A stretch of DNA of 64,000 bases, from positions 360,581 through 424,580 of the forward strand of contig NZ_KB899989.1 of the NCBI RefSeq assembly GCF_000378505.1, written 5' to 3'. Made by a program: the position numbers and the translations under genes. The notes under the pieces are model-generated. The model was not told the DNA's origin, did not search any database, and saw only the letters and a program-made list of their open reading frames with translations. Of this stretch, positions 29,364 to 38,400 are shown in pieces. The first letter of the stretch is position 1. Each line of letters starts with the position of its first letter. Source of the stretch: Modicisalibacter luteus DSM 23508 (GTDB taxonomy: Bacteria > Pseudomonadota > Gammaproteobacteria > Pseudomonadales > Halomonadaceae).

Positions 29364-30107
29364 CTACTCCACGATCAACCTGGCGTTCACGGGTTGCAGC
29401 GGCCGGTTATTGGCATGGCCGATCGCTTTCCGAAGGGCCTCGAGTTGTGCCGGCGAGGCCGTCACGGGATCTTTCATCACCAGCCAGCGCACGCCTTCGG
29501 TGCATGGCGGCGTGGTCAACGAGCCGTTGAGGCGGTAATAGTCACGCCGCTCCGGCAGCCATGCTGTCGCTGACACACCCTCTCCCGGCAGGGAAAGGCG
29601 TTTATCCGCCTGGCCGGGGAGCGAATCGCTAAACCCGGCCAAGGCGTCATGAGACTCGCCTTGTTCAAACATCGCCGCAATGACGGCCAGGTTGCCCTGG
29701 GCATCCGCGTGTACCAGGTGCGCTTCCATCGGATAGCGCTGGCCATCGATGGTGTACTCACTTGGTGTGTGGAAATGCACCTGCTTCAAGGCATAGCGGC
29801 GTCCGTCGAGCGTTAGGGCGTTGCCCTCGGGATAGGCGATTTTCAACGTATGGCCGGTATTGATCAGCGTCTCGCCCGGCTCGCTGTAGTCGTATGCGGG
29901 CTCGGGCAGATTACCTTCGATCATACCGGCCAGATCGACCGGCGACTGGTTCTTGCCTGAGCCGCACACATCGAACTCCGACGACAACGAGCCCCAGTGC
30001 TGGGGACCAGCCTGCCCCGAGTAGGACCATTCGCTACCACTGGCGGCGAAAAGGGGTGACGCTAGCGTCATGGTCAAAAGCGCAGTCAGTGCAGAAATCC
30101 TTGGCAT
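29364..30107 (-). CDS. Periplasmic alpha-carbonic anhydrase
   Basis: Interconverts carbon dioxide and bicarbonate in the periplasm. Started at ATG 30107 (MPRISALTALL), preceded by GGATGTGAC, it gives 247 residues with a Sec signal peptide ending near LFAAS. The three zinc histidines appear as QVHFHTPSEY and EAHLVHAD, as in alpha-class enzymes. NQSPVDL and the C-terminal TTPPCTEGVRW block are also present. Cys in VCGSGKN and PPCTE are spaced to form the usual disulfide. An upstream in-frame start nine codons earlier lacks a signal-like n-region. Confidence 0.94.
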   Translation of the reverse strand: MPRISALTALLTMTLASPLFAASGSEWSYSGQAGPQHWGSLSSEFDVCGSGKNQSPVDLAGMIEGNLPEPAYDYSEPGETLINTGHTLKIAYPEGNALTLDGRRYALKQVHFHTPSEYTIDGQRYPMEAHLVHADAQGNLAVIAAMFEQGESHDALAGFSDSLPGQADKRLSLPGEGVSATAWLPERRDYYRLNGSLTTPPCTEGVRWLVMKDPVTASPAQLEALRKAIGHANNRPLQPVNARLIVE

Positions 30108-30189
30108 GTCACATCCATTATGGCGGTACAACACATCGCGGAGTGGCGGGCAACGACACCCGCCACCCCACGCCCTTTAGCAAATTCGT

Positions 30190-31197
30190 TCAGAACTCCA
30201 GGCAGATCTTGCCGAAGTGCCGGCCCGATTCCTCGTGGCGGAACGCATCGGCAATCTCATCCAGGGCAAACGAGCGGTCGATCACCGGACGCAGCCCGCC
30301 GGCTTCCAAACCGCGAATCATTTCCTGCTGGTGCGTACGGCTGCCCACGATCAACCCTTTCAGGCGGGCCTGCTTGGCCATCAGCTTGGCAGTGGGAATC
30401 TCGCCGCCGCGGCCAGTGAGAACACCGATCAGCGAAATATGCCCGCCGATGCGTACGGCATCAATGGACTGCGGCAGAGTCCCGGGACCACCGACCTCGA
30501 TGACGTGGTCGACCCCGCGCCCGTCGGTCAATTCCTGGACGCGCTTGCCCCACTCCGGCTCACGCTTGTAATTGAGGGTATGGTCGGCGCCTAACTCCTT
30601 GAGCCGCTCGATCTTTTCGTCGGAGGATGATGTGGCGATGACCCTAGCCCCCATCATCTTGGCCATCTGCAGGGCGAAGATCGACACACCGCCCGTGCCC
30701 AACGCCAATACCGTGTCGCCGGCCTTGAGCTGGCCATCGACCACCAGCGCACGCCACGCGGTCAGGCCGGCAGTGGTCAGCGTGGCCGCTTCGGCGTGGC
30801 TGTAGCCCTTGGGGGCATGGGTGAACCAGGTCGCGGGTCGCACCACCTGCTCGCGGGCATAGCCGTCTATGCCGTCGCCGGGCGTGGTCGTGAAATCGCC
30901 GACCCGCGCCGGGCCATCCTGCCAGTACGGGAAGAAGCAGGACACCACGGCATCGCCGACCTTGAACTCATCGACACCCTTGCCGACGGCCTCGATCACC
31001 CCAGCCCCGTCGGACATCGGGATACGGCCGTCCTCGGTGGGCATCATGCCCGCGACCACAGCGTAATCGTGAAAGTTGAGCGAACTGGCATGGAGCCGCA
31101 CGCGGATCTCGCCGGGACCTGGCTCGCCCGGCGCATCGCGCTCGCTGACGTCAAGGCATTCCAGCCCACCGGGGCTGCGCAGAGTAACGACCTTCAT
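30190..31197 (-). CDS. Zinc-less quinone-oxidoreductase-like NAD(P) dehydrogenase
   Basis: Medium-chain dehydrogenase/reductase of the quinone-oxidoreductase or YogA type. The 335-residue protein has the N-terminal GroES-like fold (LHASSLNFHDYAV instead of a zinc-binding CH motif) and the Rossmann block LALGTGGVSIFALQMAK. It lacks the four-cysteine structural zinc cluster, so it is unlike the alcohol dehydrogenase at 21.8 kb. Substrate unknown. The ATG follows AAGGAGGTAATC, a strong ribosome-binding site. Confidence 0.9.
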   Translation of the reverse strand: MKVVTLRSPGGLECLDVSERDAPGEPGPGEIRVRLHASSLNFHDYAVVAGMMPTEDGRIPMSDGAGVIEAVGKGVDEFKVGDAVVSCFFPYWQDGPARVGDFTTTPGDGIDGYAREQVVRPATWFTHAPKGYSHAEAATLTTAGLTAWRALVVDGQLKAGDTVLALGTGGVSIFALQMAKMMGARVIATSSSDEKIERLKELGADHTLNYKREPEWGKRVQELTDGRGVDHVIEVGGPGTLPQSIDAVRIGGHISLIGVLTGRGGEIPTAKLMAKQARLKGLIVGSRTHQQEMIRGLEAGGLRPVIDRSFALDEIADAFRHEESGRHFGKICLEF

Positions 31198-31327
31198 GAT
31201 TACCTCCTTGCTGATTCCATGAGCCCTTCAGCTTAGCGCGTTAAGTGTCTTGTGGAATCACCAGACCAGGGCGATTTGACGCCACTGCTACACTTCGCCC
31301 AACGATCCAAGGAACAGGAGACTGCCA

Positions 31328-33625
31328 ATGGCCACGCCGGAAGCACTACGCGAGGCGCGCAAGCGAAAACGCGAACGCTACCCGCTGCGCACCCATCACA
31401 AGGACGACCAGGGCGAGCCGCTTTATATCAACCATCTCATCCTGGAAGATTCTCCCTACCTGCTGCAGCACGCCCACAACCCCGTCGACTGGTACCCGTG
31501 GAGCAGCGAAGCCTTCGTCAAGGCCGCTCAGGAAGACAAGCCGGTGTTCCTGTCCATCGGCTACAGCACCTGCCACTGGTGTCACGTGATGGAGGACGAG
31601 AGCTTCGACGACAAGGAGGTCGCCGAACTGCTCAATCGCTATTTCGTATCGATCAAGGTCGACCGCGAACAGCGCCCCGACCTCGACAGCATCTACATGA
31701 CCGGCGTGCAGCTGATCAGCGGACACGGCGGTTGGCCCATGTCGTGTTTCCTGACGCCGGATGGCATGCCTTTCTTCGGCGGGACCTATTACCCCAAGGA
31801 TCACTTCGTGGGCCTGCTCGGTCAGGTTCAGGAAATCTGGCACGACAGCCGCGAACGGCTGCTTGAGGATGCCAACACGCTTGATGCCGCCATTCGCCGG
31901 CAACTCACCATGACCGTTTCCGCCGATTTGCCGGATGGTCTGGTCGATGAGGCCGTCGCCAGCCTGCTCGAGCAGGCCGATACCGAGCACGGCGGCTTCG
32001 GCGACGCGCCAAAGTTTCCCCATGAGCCCAACCTTTTCCTGTTGCTGGAAGAGAGCCGGCGCGATGCGCGCCCACTGGCCCAACAGTTGAGCTGGCAGGT
32101 CGTCAGTCAGGCGCTCGATGGCATGCTGCGGGGTGGCATTTACGACCAGGTGGGCGGCGGTTTCCACCGCTATGCCACCGACCGGGCATGGCAGATCCCG
32201 CATTTCGAAAAAATGCTCTACAACCAGGGACAACTGGCCAGCGTCTATCTGCAGGCCTGGCAGCTTTCCGGACACGCCGAGTATCGGCGTGTCGCGGAGG
32301 AGACCCTGGACTACGTGCTGCGCGAGATGCGCTCGCCCCATGGCGGTTTCTACTCCGCTACCGACGCCGACAGTGAAGGACTGGAGGGCAAGTTCTTTGT
32401 CTGGGATTACGCCGAACTGGCCCATGAACTGGATACCGAGGCGTTGGCGCTGTGCAAGGCAGCATACGGAGCAAGCCGTGCCGGCAACTACGAAGGCACC
32501 AACGTGCTGCACCTGCCGCATCCGCTCGACACGGTTGCCGACACGCTGGGCATGCCGCGACACACGCTCGACGAGGCCATGGCCGATATCAAGCGCCGCC
32601 TTTACGCCACCCGCGCGCAACGCACTCCCCCATTATGTGATCACAAGCAGATCACCGAGTGGAATGGCATGGTAATCGCCGCTCTGGCACAGGCCGCGTT
32701 GGCCTTGGAGCGCGACGACTATCGACAAGCCGCCATCGCTGCCGCCGAGGACCTCTGGCAGCATCATCATGACGAAAACGAGGGGCGGCTGTGGCGGACC
32801 AGCCTGAATGGTACGGCCTCTATCAAAGCCCAGCTCGAGGACTATGCGCATTTCCTTCGTGCCTTGGTGGGCGTGTACGACATGACCCAGAACAGGCAAT
32901 GGCTGGAACGCGCCTTTGTGCTACTCGCCGAACTGGATGAATACCATGGCGATAGCCAGCATGGCGGATACTACATTTCCCCGATGGATAGCGTGGGACC
33001 GCAACTGGTACGCAGCAAGCAGCTGATGGACGGCGCGACCATCGGGGGGAACTCACTGATGCTGCCGGTGCTTATCGCCCTTTATCAGCGCAGCGGAGAA
33101 ACGGAGCTACGTACACGTGTTGAACGCCAGATCGAGGCGTTTTCCGGTCGTGTCGCGCAGGCGCCGCTAGCCGGCCCCGTGTTTCTGCAGGGGTTGCGCC
33201 AGTGGATGTCTCCCTCGCCCGAGCCGCTTCAGTATCTGGCTGAGGGCGCGATTCGGGCCGATTGCCGCATCGTTGAATCCAGCGAAACCCAATTGCAGGT
33301 CCTCCTTCGCCTCGATATAGCACCAGGCTGGCATATTCAGCAGCATGACCTGCAACGTCCCGAGTCCACACGCCTGACCGTGGTCAACCGGGACGACTGG
33401 CAGGATGTGGAACTCCATTATCCCACCCCGGAACGAGTGGGCTCGGAAAATGAGGGGTACACGGGGCGGCTCGATATCGACCTCACCGCCCGAGAACGTT
33501 CCGCCAGCCCGCTGGCGCTCGAACTCCAAGTACAGCCCTGCAACGAGTCAGCCTGCCTACCGGTAGAAACACGCACGTTCGTGATTCACAGGAATGCTTC
33601 GACAGTAACCGATCTGCCAGCCTGA
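31328..33625 (+). CDS. YyaL/DUF255 thioredoxin-fold protein with C-terminal DsbD-alpha-like domain
   Basis: Large cytoplasmic protein of the YyaL (spermatogenesis-associated 20) family. The 765-residue protein has a thioredoxin-like domain (about 35-190) with CHWC at residues 82-85. An (alpha/alpha)6 barrel related to AGE epimerases follows (about 215-620). The final roughly 120 residues look like the N-terminal alpha domain of DsbD, with [10 protein letters not shown] and a Cys pair CNESAC (738-743) followed by LPVETR. No signal peptide or membrane helix is seen. YyaL function is not established. The extra domain suggests a thiol-disulfide role. The ATG follows AACAGGAGACTGCC. Confidence 0.9.
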   Translation: MATPEALREARKRKRERYPLRTHHKDDQGEPLYINHLILEDSPYLLQHAHNPVDWYPWSSEAFVKAAQEDKPVFLSIGYSTCHWCHVMEDESFDDKEVAELLNRYFVSIKVDREQRPDLDSIYMTGVQLISGHGGWPMSCFLTPDGMPFFGGTYYPKDHFVGLLGQVQEIWHDSRERLLEDANTLDAAIRRQLTMTVSADLPDGLVDEAVASLLEQADTEHGGFGDAPKFPHEPNLFLLLEESRRDARPLAQQLSWQVVSQALDGMLRGGIYDQVGGGFHRYATDRAWQIPHFEKMLYNQGQLASVYLQAWQLSGHAEYRRVAEETLDYVLREMRSPHGGFYSATDADSEGLEGKFFVWDYAELAHELDTEALALCKAAYGASRAGNYEGTNVLHLPHPLDTVADTLGMPRHTLDEAMADIKRRLYATRAQRTPPLCDHKQITEWNGMVIAALAQAALALERDDYRQAAIAAAEDLWQHHHDENEGRLWRTSLNGTASIKAQLEDYAHFLRALVGVYDMTQNRQWLERAFVLLAELDEYHGDSQHGGYYISPMDSVGPQLVRSKQLMDGATIGGNSLMLPVLIALYQRSGETELRTRVERQIEAFSGRVAQAPLAGPVFLQGLRQWMSPSPEPLQYLAEGAIRADCRIVESSETQLQVLLRLDIAPGWHIQQHDLQRPESTRLTVVNRDDWQDVELHYPTPERVGSENEGYTGRLDIDLTARERSASPLALELQVQPCNESACLPVETRTFVIHRNASTVTDLPA

Positions 33626-33959
33626 ACAGACTTAACGAGCCAGAGGGAAGCTACAGGCTCCCCTCTGGCAACCAGTTACTGGTTCTGATAATTACCTGCA
33701 CAGAAAATGTGAAACAACACGCCAATTTATGTGCTTTGTACGTCATGTCTTACACAAAATTAAGAGATAATTGATTTAATTTTTATCATCAACATAGCCG
33801 CAAAACCCTAAAAACCACTTCTTGATCTTTTCAACAATACCCTTGCTTAAAAATAAAAATTTAACTTAATTTCCCACCTCCTTTGCCGATAAAATCTTCA
33901 AAATATCTAATAAAACTTAAAAAAATACACTTGTATTAAATGGCAATGCGGGGAACATA
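33626..33959. other. AT-rich intergenic leader before the envelope cassette
   Basis: This 334-bp gap is far richer in A and T than the rest of the window, notably from 33,690 to 33,950. It starts with an imperfect stem (GCCAGAGGGA with TCCCCTCTGGC, about 33641-33668) that may terminate the YyaL-type gene. A TATTAAAT box at 33934-33941 and GGGGAAC just before the ATG at 33960 could provide promoter and ribosome-binding site. No gene is seen in it. Confidence 0.6.
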
Positions 33960-35411
33960 ATGGTAATTGGAAAAAAGGCGCTATTGGCCTCGTCAGTCTT
34001 CGCACTGAGCGGGTGTGCCTCCATGCAACAAAACATGGAAACCATGTCAGAATATGCCGGCCGTGCTGCTGGTGCCACGCTTGGGGCGGGTCTGGGCTAT
34101 TTGGCGTGCAGTAACAAGAACGACCTGGACAAGGCGGCGTGTATCGTAGCTGGTGCTGCGGCAGGCTGGGCAATCGGCGACCTGATCGACCAGAGGCGCC
34201 AGGCGCTCGAGCAAGTATCGCAGCAGGAAAATCTCGCCCTCGTCTATGAAGAAATCGACACGCTGGAGGGAGAATCAGCGGGGCTAAGTACTACCATTAC
34301 CGACCAAGCCATGTTCGCCACGGGGTCGTCAACTCTTGCCCCGTCTGCACGTGAAAAGCTACTCAAGATAGCCCAAGCCTATCTGCAACAACCTCAAAAA
34401 ATCCTGGTTATCGGCCACACCGATGCCACCGGCAGTAGCGAGTTTAACCAGCGTTTGTCGGAACAGCGCGCAAGAACCGTGGCTCGACTTTTCATGCAAG
34501 AAGGCATCCCCGAGACCAGCCTGTATTTTCAAGGTGTCGGAGAATCTCGACCAATTGCTGATAATACCTCTGTCAGTGGTCAGGCAACGAACCGGCGCGT
34601 AGAAATCGTGGAGATCACCTCGGAAGACGAGTTGATGGCCTACACGATGCGTAAACAGTTGTCTCTCGACAACATTCGGTCCTCGGTTCAGACACGCACC
34701 GAATCCTCACCCTCCGTTGCTTCGTCCAGCACCTCGAAACAGCCTCGCGACACCGCAAAGACAACGGCACCTTCAACCAGCAAGAGCAGCGAGTCGACGA
34801 CCGTCACCCCTCCTGCCGTGACCACTCCTCGACACACCATGGCCCTGGGCGGCGCCCCGGTATCGGAAGCCGACCTGGCGCTCTACCAAAGCCTGTTTGA
34901 TACATCCAGCACTTGGAAGCGCCTCCTGCCAGTCGGCCAAGCTCAGGCCAACAACAGTCAACAGGCGTGTTATCAGGACAACTTCCGCCAGTCGGGCAGC
35001 GTCAAGCGACTGGGAGACGATCAATCCGTGGCCTACAGCGCGGAGGACTACCTACCAGGTCTCAACCAGAGCCTGCTCGTCACCACGCTGGAAGATCGGC
35101 TGATTGGCCTGGGCCCGGTCGCCGTCACGCGTCACTTTGAGCCGGTATCCGCGCCGCAACTCTACGTTTACCAGCCTGGTGACAACCAGCATTCGCAATA
35201 CCGCCTCCCGGTCAGCGTCAATGTCTACGAAGGCGACGAGGCGTGGCTTTACCGCGCTTTCGTTGACGATGATCAGGCACCGGTCGATTGCTTCGACCTG
35301 GTCTTCAACAAGCAGGACGCGACTCACGCCAATGACGGCCGTCTTTTCTATGCAGGAAACCAGGGCCTGATGGCGGTGAATTACACCCCCGCTCGTCCTA
35401 CACGCCAATAA
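33960..35411 (+). CDS. OmpA-domain lipoprotein, first gene of envelope cassette
   Basis: Outer-membrane lipoprotein that binds peptidoglycan. The signal peptide ends in a lipobox LSGC with the lipidated Cys at 19 and Ala at +2, which favours outer-membrane sorting. A glycine-zipper-like segment (about 35-60) follows. The OmpA C-terminal domain (about 95-220) has GHTDATGSSEFNQRLSEQRA and the GVGESRP block used for diaminopimelate binding. A Ser/Thr-rich linker spans about 225-285. A roughly 195-residue C-terminal region matches no family I know and contains ACYQDNFRQSGSVKR. Start follows GGGGAACATA. Low G+C upstream suggests acquisition. Confidence 0.88.
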   Translation: MVIGKKALLASSVFALSGCASMQQNMETMSEYAGRAAGATLGAGLGYLACSNKNDLDKAACIVAGAAAGWAIGDLIDQRRQALEQVSQQENLALVYEEIDTLEGESAGLSTTITDQAMFATGSSTLAPSAREKLLKIAQAYLQQPQKILVIGHTDATGSSEFNQRLSEQRARTVARLFMQEGIPETSLYFQGVGESRPIADNTSVSGQATNRRVEIVEITSEDELMAYTMRKQLSLDNIRSSVQTRTESSPSVASSSTSKQPRDTAKTTAPSTSKSSESTTVTPPAVTTPRHTMALGGAPVSEADLALYQSLFDTSSTWKRLLPVGQAQANNSQQACYQDNFRQSGSVKRLGDDQSVAYSAEDYLPGLNQSLLVTTLEDRLIGLGPVAVTRHFEPVSAPQLYVYQPGDNQHSQYRLPVSVNVYEGDEAWLYRAFVDDDQAPVDCFDLVFNKQDATHANDGRLFYAGNQGLMAVNYTPARPTRQ

Positions 35412-35441
35412 CGACACGACGTATCACGCAAGGGAACATCG

Positions 35442-36983
35442 ATGAATGATCTTCTATCGCTGATCAATGAGTACCGCATCATTCTAGGCGCGATTGCACT
35501 GCTTCTGATCACGACGCTTTTGTTGAGAGCCTATTGGGAGCAGGTCGGCTTCTTCTGGTTACGAGTCCGCTGTGCCATGCCCATATTCGGCAAGGTAGCC
35601 AAGCTATCCAAACAGACCAACGCCCGAGAAAAGGACAGCGGCTGGTTCAGTAGTGAAAGATTGTTGTGTGCTGAATTCCTGCACTATTACCAGAACGTCA
35701 ACAAGGACGAGGAATTCTTTGGCAAATGCCAGAGCTATCTGAGCAAGGCGCAGGAGACTGGCCGCAAGAAACTGCATCTGTTGGGCTGGGTGCTGATCGC
35801 TTTGATGGTGTTTGTCGAGGCAATGGGGTTTTCCTACGTCCTTGCCGGCTGGACCATTCCCGGCGCCAGCGAGGCGCTTCAGCAGCAAGGCGCTGTCGGC
35901 ATCGCCTTTCTGATTTCAGCGCTGCTCGTCTACCTTACCCACAAGACCGGGCACGAGATGCACCAGAATCATTTGGTGAGGAAGGTGCGGACGTGGTTCA
36001 GCGGTGAGCGCGACCAACTGATACCTGACACCAGTGTCACGCTTGAAGATAACGAGCGAGACGATGGACAGCCCGCCTGGAAACAGCTGTTGAACCGGGT
36101 GAGTACAAACGCTCACGTCAAACCTTCCCACACCATCACGATCGTGACATTGGTCTTTATCGTTGCCGTAGCTATCGGGGCCACCTATGTCCGTGGCCAG
36201 GCGCTGGACGAGATGCTGTCTCGCCAACAGATCACTCCGGAAAACACGATGAGTGGGGGTTACCAGGACCCTTACAGCAGCACCGCCCTCCCCGATGAGT
36301 TGGCAGGCATCCAGCGCGCTGCCGATGAAAGCGCCCAGGACAGCGCACTCTCGCATCAGCGTAAAGGCGGCTGGGGCACCTTTATCGTCCTCGCCGTCAT
36401 CTTCGTGTTCCTGCAGATCATGGGTATCATGATCGGCTACTTCACCGGCTTTGCCGGCAAGGAGTCCGCCGCCGCTCGCGGTTATATCGGAGGCTTCAAG
36501 AACAAACAGGAATTCGCCAACTACTACGCCAAGAAGCGCATGCAGTACGCCCAGGTCGCCCAGAAGTACCTGTCCCGCCTGCAACATGCGATGGTCGGCC
36601 ACGCTCAGCACCACAACACCGATGGCGATAGCATCAATCAGCTGCGCAACCCCGGTCAGCGCACCTTCCTGGCCTATGTCGATGATTCGCTGCAAAGGCA
36701 GCACGAGTCCGAAGCCAAACAGCGAACTAGACAGACCGTCACACCAGAGCCCCTCGCACGCGCAGAACCCGCCGTTTCCAACGCCGACAGCGTACCGCCC
36801 ATGCCAGTACCAGACGTGGCCCGGGCAGCTGACGACACATCTCTCGTTGAGAGCGACGACGACATGGAGGGTCGTATCCGTAAAAAGCTGGAAGCGGAAA
36901 TGAAGGCCAAGCAGGCACAGTCACAGCAACAGCGTGAGGCCGACATGGAAGCTCAGTTACGCAAGGAAATGGGGCTCGAATGA
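35442..36983 (+). CDS. Multi-spanning membrane protein with basic/coiled tail, cassette gene 2
   Basis: Inner-membrane protein of 513 residues, family unknown to me. Predicted membrane helices lie near 13-30, 112-135, 148-165, 232-252 and 316-340, so five segments. A cytosolic-looking loop (35-110) and a long hydrophilic tail rich in Gln, Arg and Glu from about 345 to the end are predicted to be coiled coil. The tail repeats the composition RQ/EAEMKAKQ. Two residues overlap: the stop of this gene overlaps the next ATG by 4 nt (ATGA), which argues for translational coupling. The start follows GGGAACATCG. Layout only vaguely recalls MotA/TolQ-type proteins. Confidence 0.8.
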   Translation: MNDLLSLINEYRIILGAIALLLITTLLLRAYWEQVGFFWLRVRCAMPIFGKVAKLSKQTNAREKDSGWFSSERLLCAEFLHYYQNVNKDEEFFGKCQSYLSKAQETGRKKLHLLGWVLIALMVFVEAMGFSYVLAGWTIPGASEALQQQGAVGIAFLISALLVYLTHKTGHEMHQNHLVRKVRTWFSGERDQLIPDTSVTLEDNERDDGQPAWKQLLNRVSTNAHVKPSHTITIVTLVFIVAVAIGATYVRGQALDEMLSRQQITPENTMSGGYQDPYSSTALPDELAGIQRAADESAQDSALSHQRKGGWGTFIVLAVIFVFLQIMGIMIGYFTGFAGKESAAARGYIGGFKNKQEFANYYAKKRMQYAQVAQKYLSRLQHAMVGHAQHHNTDGDSINQLRNPGQRTFLAYVDDSLQRQHESEAKQRTRQTVTPEPLARAEPAVSNADSVPPMPVPDVARAADDTSLVESDDDMEGRIRKKLEAEMKAKQAQSQQQREADMEAQLRKEMGLE

Positions 36984-37825
36984 TGCGATATTTCCGACCT
37001 GCCACCGCCCTCCTGGCGGGCCTGCTACTGAGTTTGCTGCCCATAACACCGGCCCAGGCGGCTGAGCGTGATGACTTCCCCTCCTGCTATGGCATGCTCG
37101 GGGATGCCGCGCCCACCGTCCCTGCATCGCCTCGGGCCCTCTTCGTCATCATCGATGAGACCGTAGCGGCGGACGACTCACTGAAACGTGCCGTCGTGGA
37201 CAAGACACTACGTTATCTTCGCCCCGGCGACGATATCATCGTGGCACGTTTTGCAGCGTATATCGGAGAGCACTACACCCAGTTGCCTCTCAAGGGGCAG
37301 CTGGATCCGACACTTGACGAAGAGGCGCGTTTCTCGATTTCCAAACGCGCCCTTGTGGGCTTCGACGGCTGCATGAGCAAGCAGAGCAACTTCGTCAAGC
37401 AGCGCGTCACATCCGCCATCCTGGAGAGCTTCAACCCCAACGAAGACATTCCGAAGACCGAACTGTTGGGCAACCTGAGTTCACTCAGTGAGGTGGTGGC
37501 TAACAACGAGGCACCCCGCAAGACCGTGCTGCTGTTTTCCGACATGCTGGAAAACTCCGATTTAACCACGTTCTATCGTCAGGGCGCGGTTCGCGTCATC
37601 GAGCCTGATGCGGAGCTCGCCAAACTCGATGCCAGTGGCATCCAGGCCGACTGGGGCGGCGCTAGCATCTACATCATGGGTGCCGGTCTGGTCGGCGACA
37701 CCTCCGCTTACCGAAGCAAGCAGGCCCTCAGCGCGCTTCGTTCTTTCTGGACAGGCTATTTCCAGCGCAGCCAAGCCACGCTGAAGGGCTGGGGCGAGCC
37801 CATGCTGATGGTAGAACTGCAGTAA
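36980..37825 (+). CDS. Exported VWA-like protein, cassette gene 3
   Basis: Periplasmic protein of 281 residues with a Sec signal peptide ending at about residue 27 (AQAAERDD). The mature part resembles a von Willebrand factor A fold: a first strand ends in FVIIDETVAADDS, and VLLFSDMLENSD sits in the middle. The classic metal-adhesion DxSxS pattern is not evident, so metal binding may be lost or altered. Coupled to the preceding membrane protein by a 4-nt overlap, and followed by a small DUF4870-like gene after 92 nt. Confidence 0.8.
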   Translation: MMRYFRPATALLAGLLLSLLPITPAQAAERDDFPSCYGMLGDAAPTVPASPRALFVIIDETVAADDSLKRAVVDKTLRYLRPGDDIIVARFAAYIGEHYTQLPLKGQLDPTLDEEARFSISKRALVGFDGCMSKQSNFVKQRVTSAILESFNPNEDIPKTELLGNLSSLSEVVANNEAPRKTVLLFSDMLENSDLTTFYRQGAVRVIEPDAELAKLDASGIQADWGGASIYIMGAGLVGDTSAYRSKQALSALRSFWTGYFQRSQATLKGWGEPMLMVELQ

Positions 37826-37845
37826 ACCATTACCCGCTGAAACAT

Positions 37846-37871
37846 GAGCAACCGCAGTTGAGCGGTTGCTC
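37846..37871. repeat. Inverted repeat inside the envelope cassette
   Basis: GAGCAACCGC and GCGGTTGCTC form a perfect 10-bp stem around AGTTGA, in the 92-bp gap between the VWA-like gene and the DUF4870-like gene. No T tract follows, so it may be a partial terminator or an mRNA-stabilising hairpin separating the last gene. Confidence 0.5.
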
Positions 37872-37917
37872 GTCACTCATGTCATGAACCAGAACGTCAA
37901 CGAGAAAGGAATATAGT

Positions 37918-38373
37918 ATGAGCGAGCCCAGTATCGGAACCCAACAAGACGCGACCATTTCCATGGACGCCTCAGATGCCCAGGCTCCCCGGGCAGCCGG
38001 AACCGTCAACGACAGAACCTATGTCATCGTGACCTACGCGTTGTACCTGAGCGCCCCGCTTTTCCTGATTACGCCGCTTATCGCGCTCATCATAGGCTAT
38101 GTACAGCGAAGCAAAGCGGGCCCCATACACGCCAGCCACTATCACTTCCAGATCCGGAGCTTCTGGATCAGTACCCTGATGGGCCTGGGCCTGTTACTGG
38201 CGACAATCATTGGCACCATGCTCATGGTCATCGGAATCGGCTTCCTGATTTCCGGTGCCGCCTACCTGGCCATGCTGGTGCTGGCTATCTGGTATTACGT
38301 ACGCATGATTGTCGGACTCGTGCGTGCCATTAACCACGAGCCCATCACTAATCCCCGCTCCTGGATGGTTTGA
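37918..38373 (+). CDS. Small DUF4870-like membrane protein, cassette gene 4
   Basis: A 151-residue protein with an N-terminal hydrophilic region of about 35 residues, then three hydrophobic segments (about 40-62, 75-105 and 110-138), ending in NHEPITNPRSWMV. The segment order and the FQIRSFWIS block match DUF4870/Tic20-like membrane proteins, whose function is unknown. The start ATG follows GAAAGGAATATAGT. It is the likely last gene of the 33.9-38.4 kb cassette. Confidence 0.8.
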   Translation: MSEPSIGTQQDATISMDASDAQAPRAAGTVNDRTYVIVTYALYLSAPLFLITPLIALIIGYVQRSKAGPIHASHYHFQIRSFWISTLMGLGLLLATIIGTMLMVIGIGFLISGAAYLAMLVLAIWYYVRMIVGLVRAINHEPITNPRSWMV

Positions 38374-38400
38374 CGTCCCTAGCAGCCACCATCCATCTAG

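Noticed and set aside
31346-32620. 424-codon minus-strand frame opposite the YyaL-type gene
   Set aside because: Antisense shadow of a conserved gene, no family resemblance or start signals.
33960-36983. Zorya-type defence system
   Set aside because: There is an OmpA protein and a membrane protein, but gene order, lengths and domain content do not match ZorAB, and no ZorC/D/E-like ATPase or nuclease is present.
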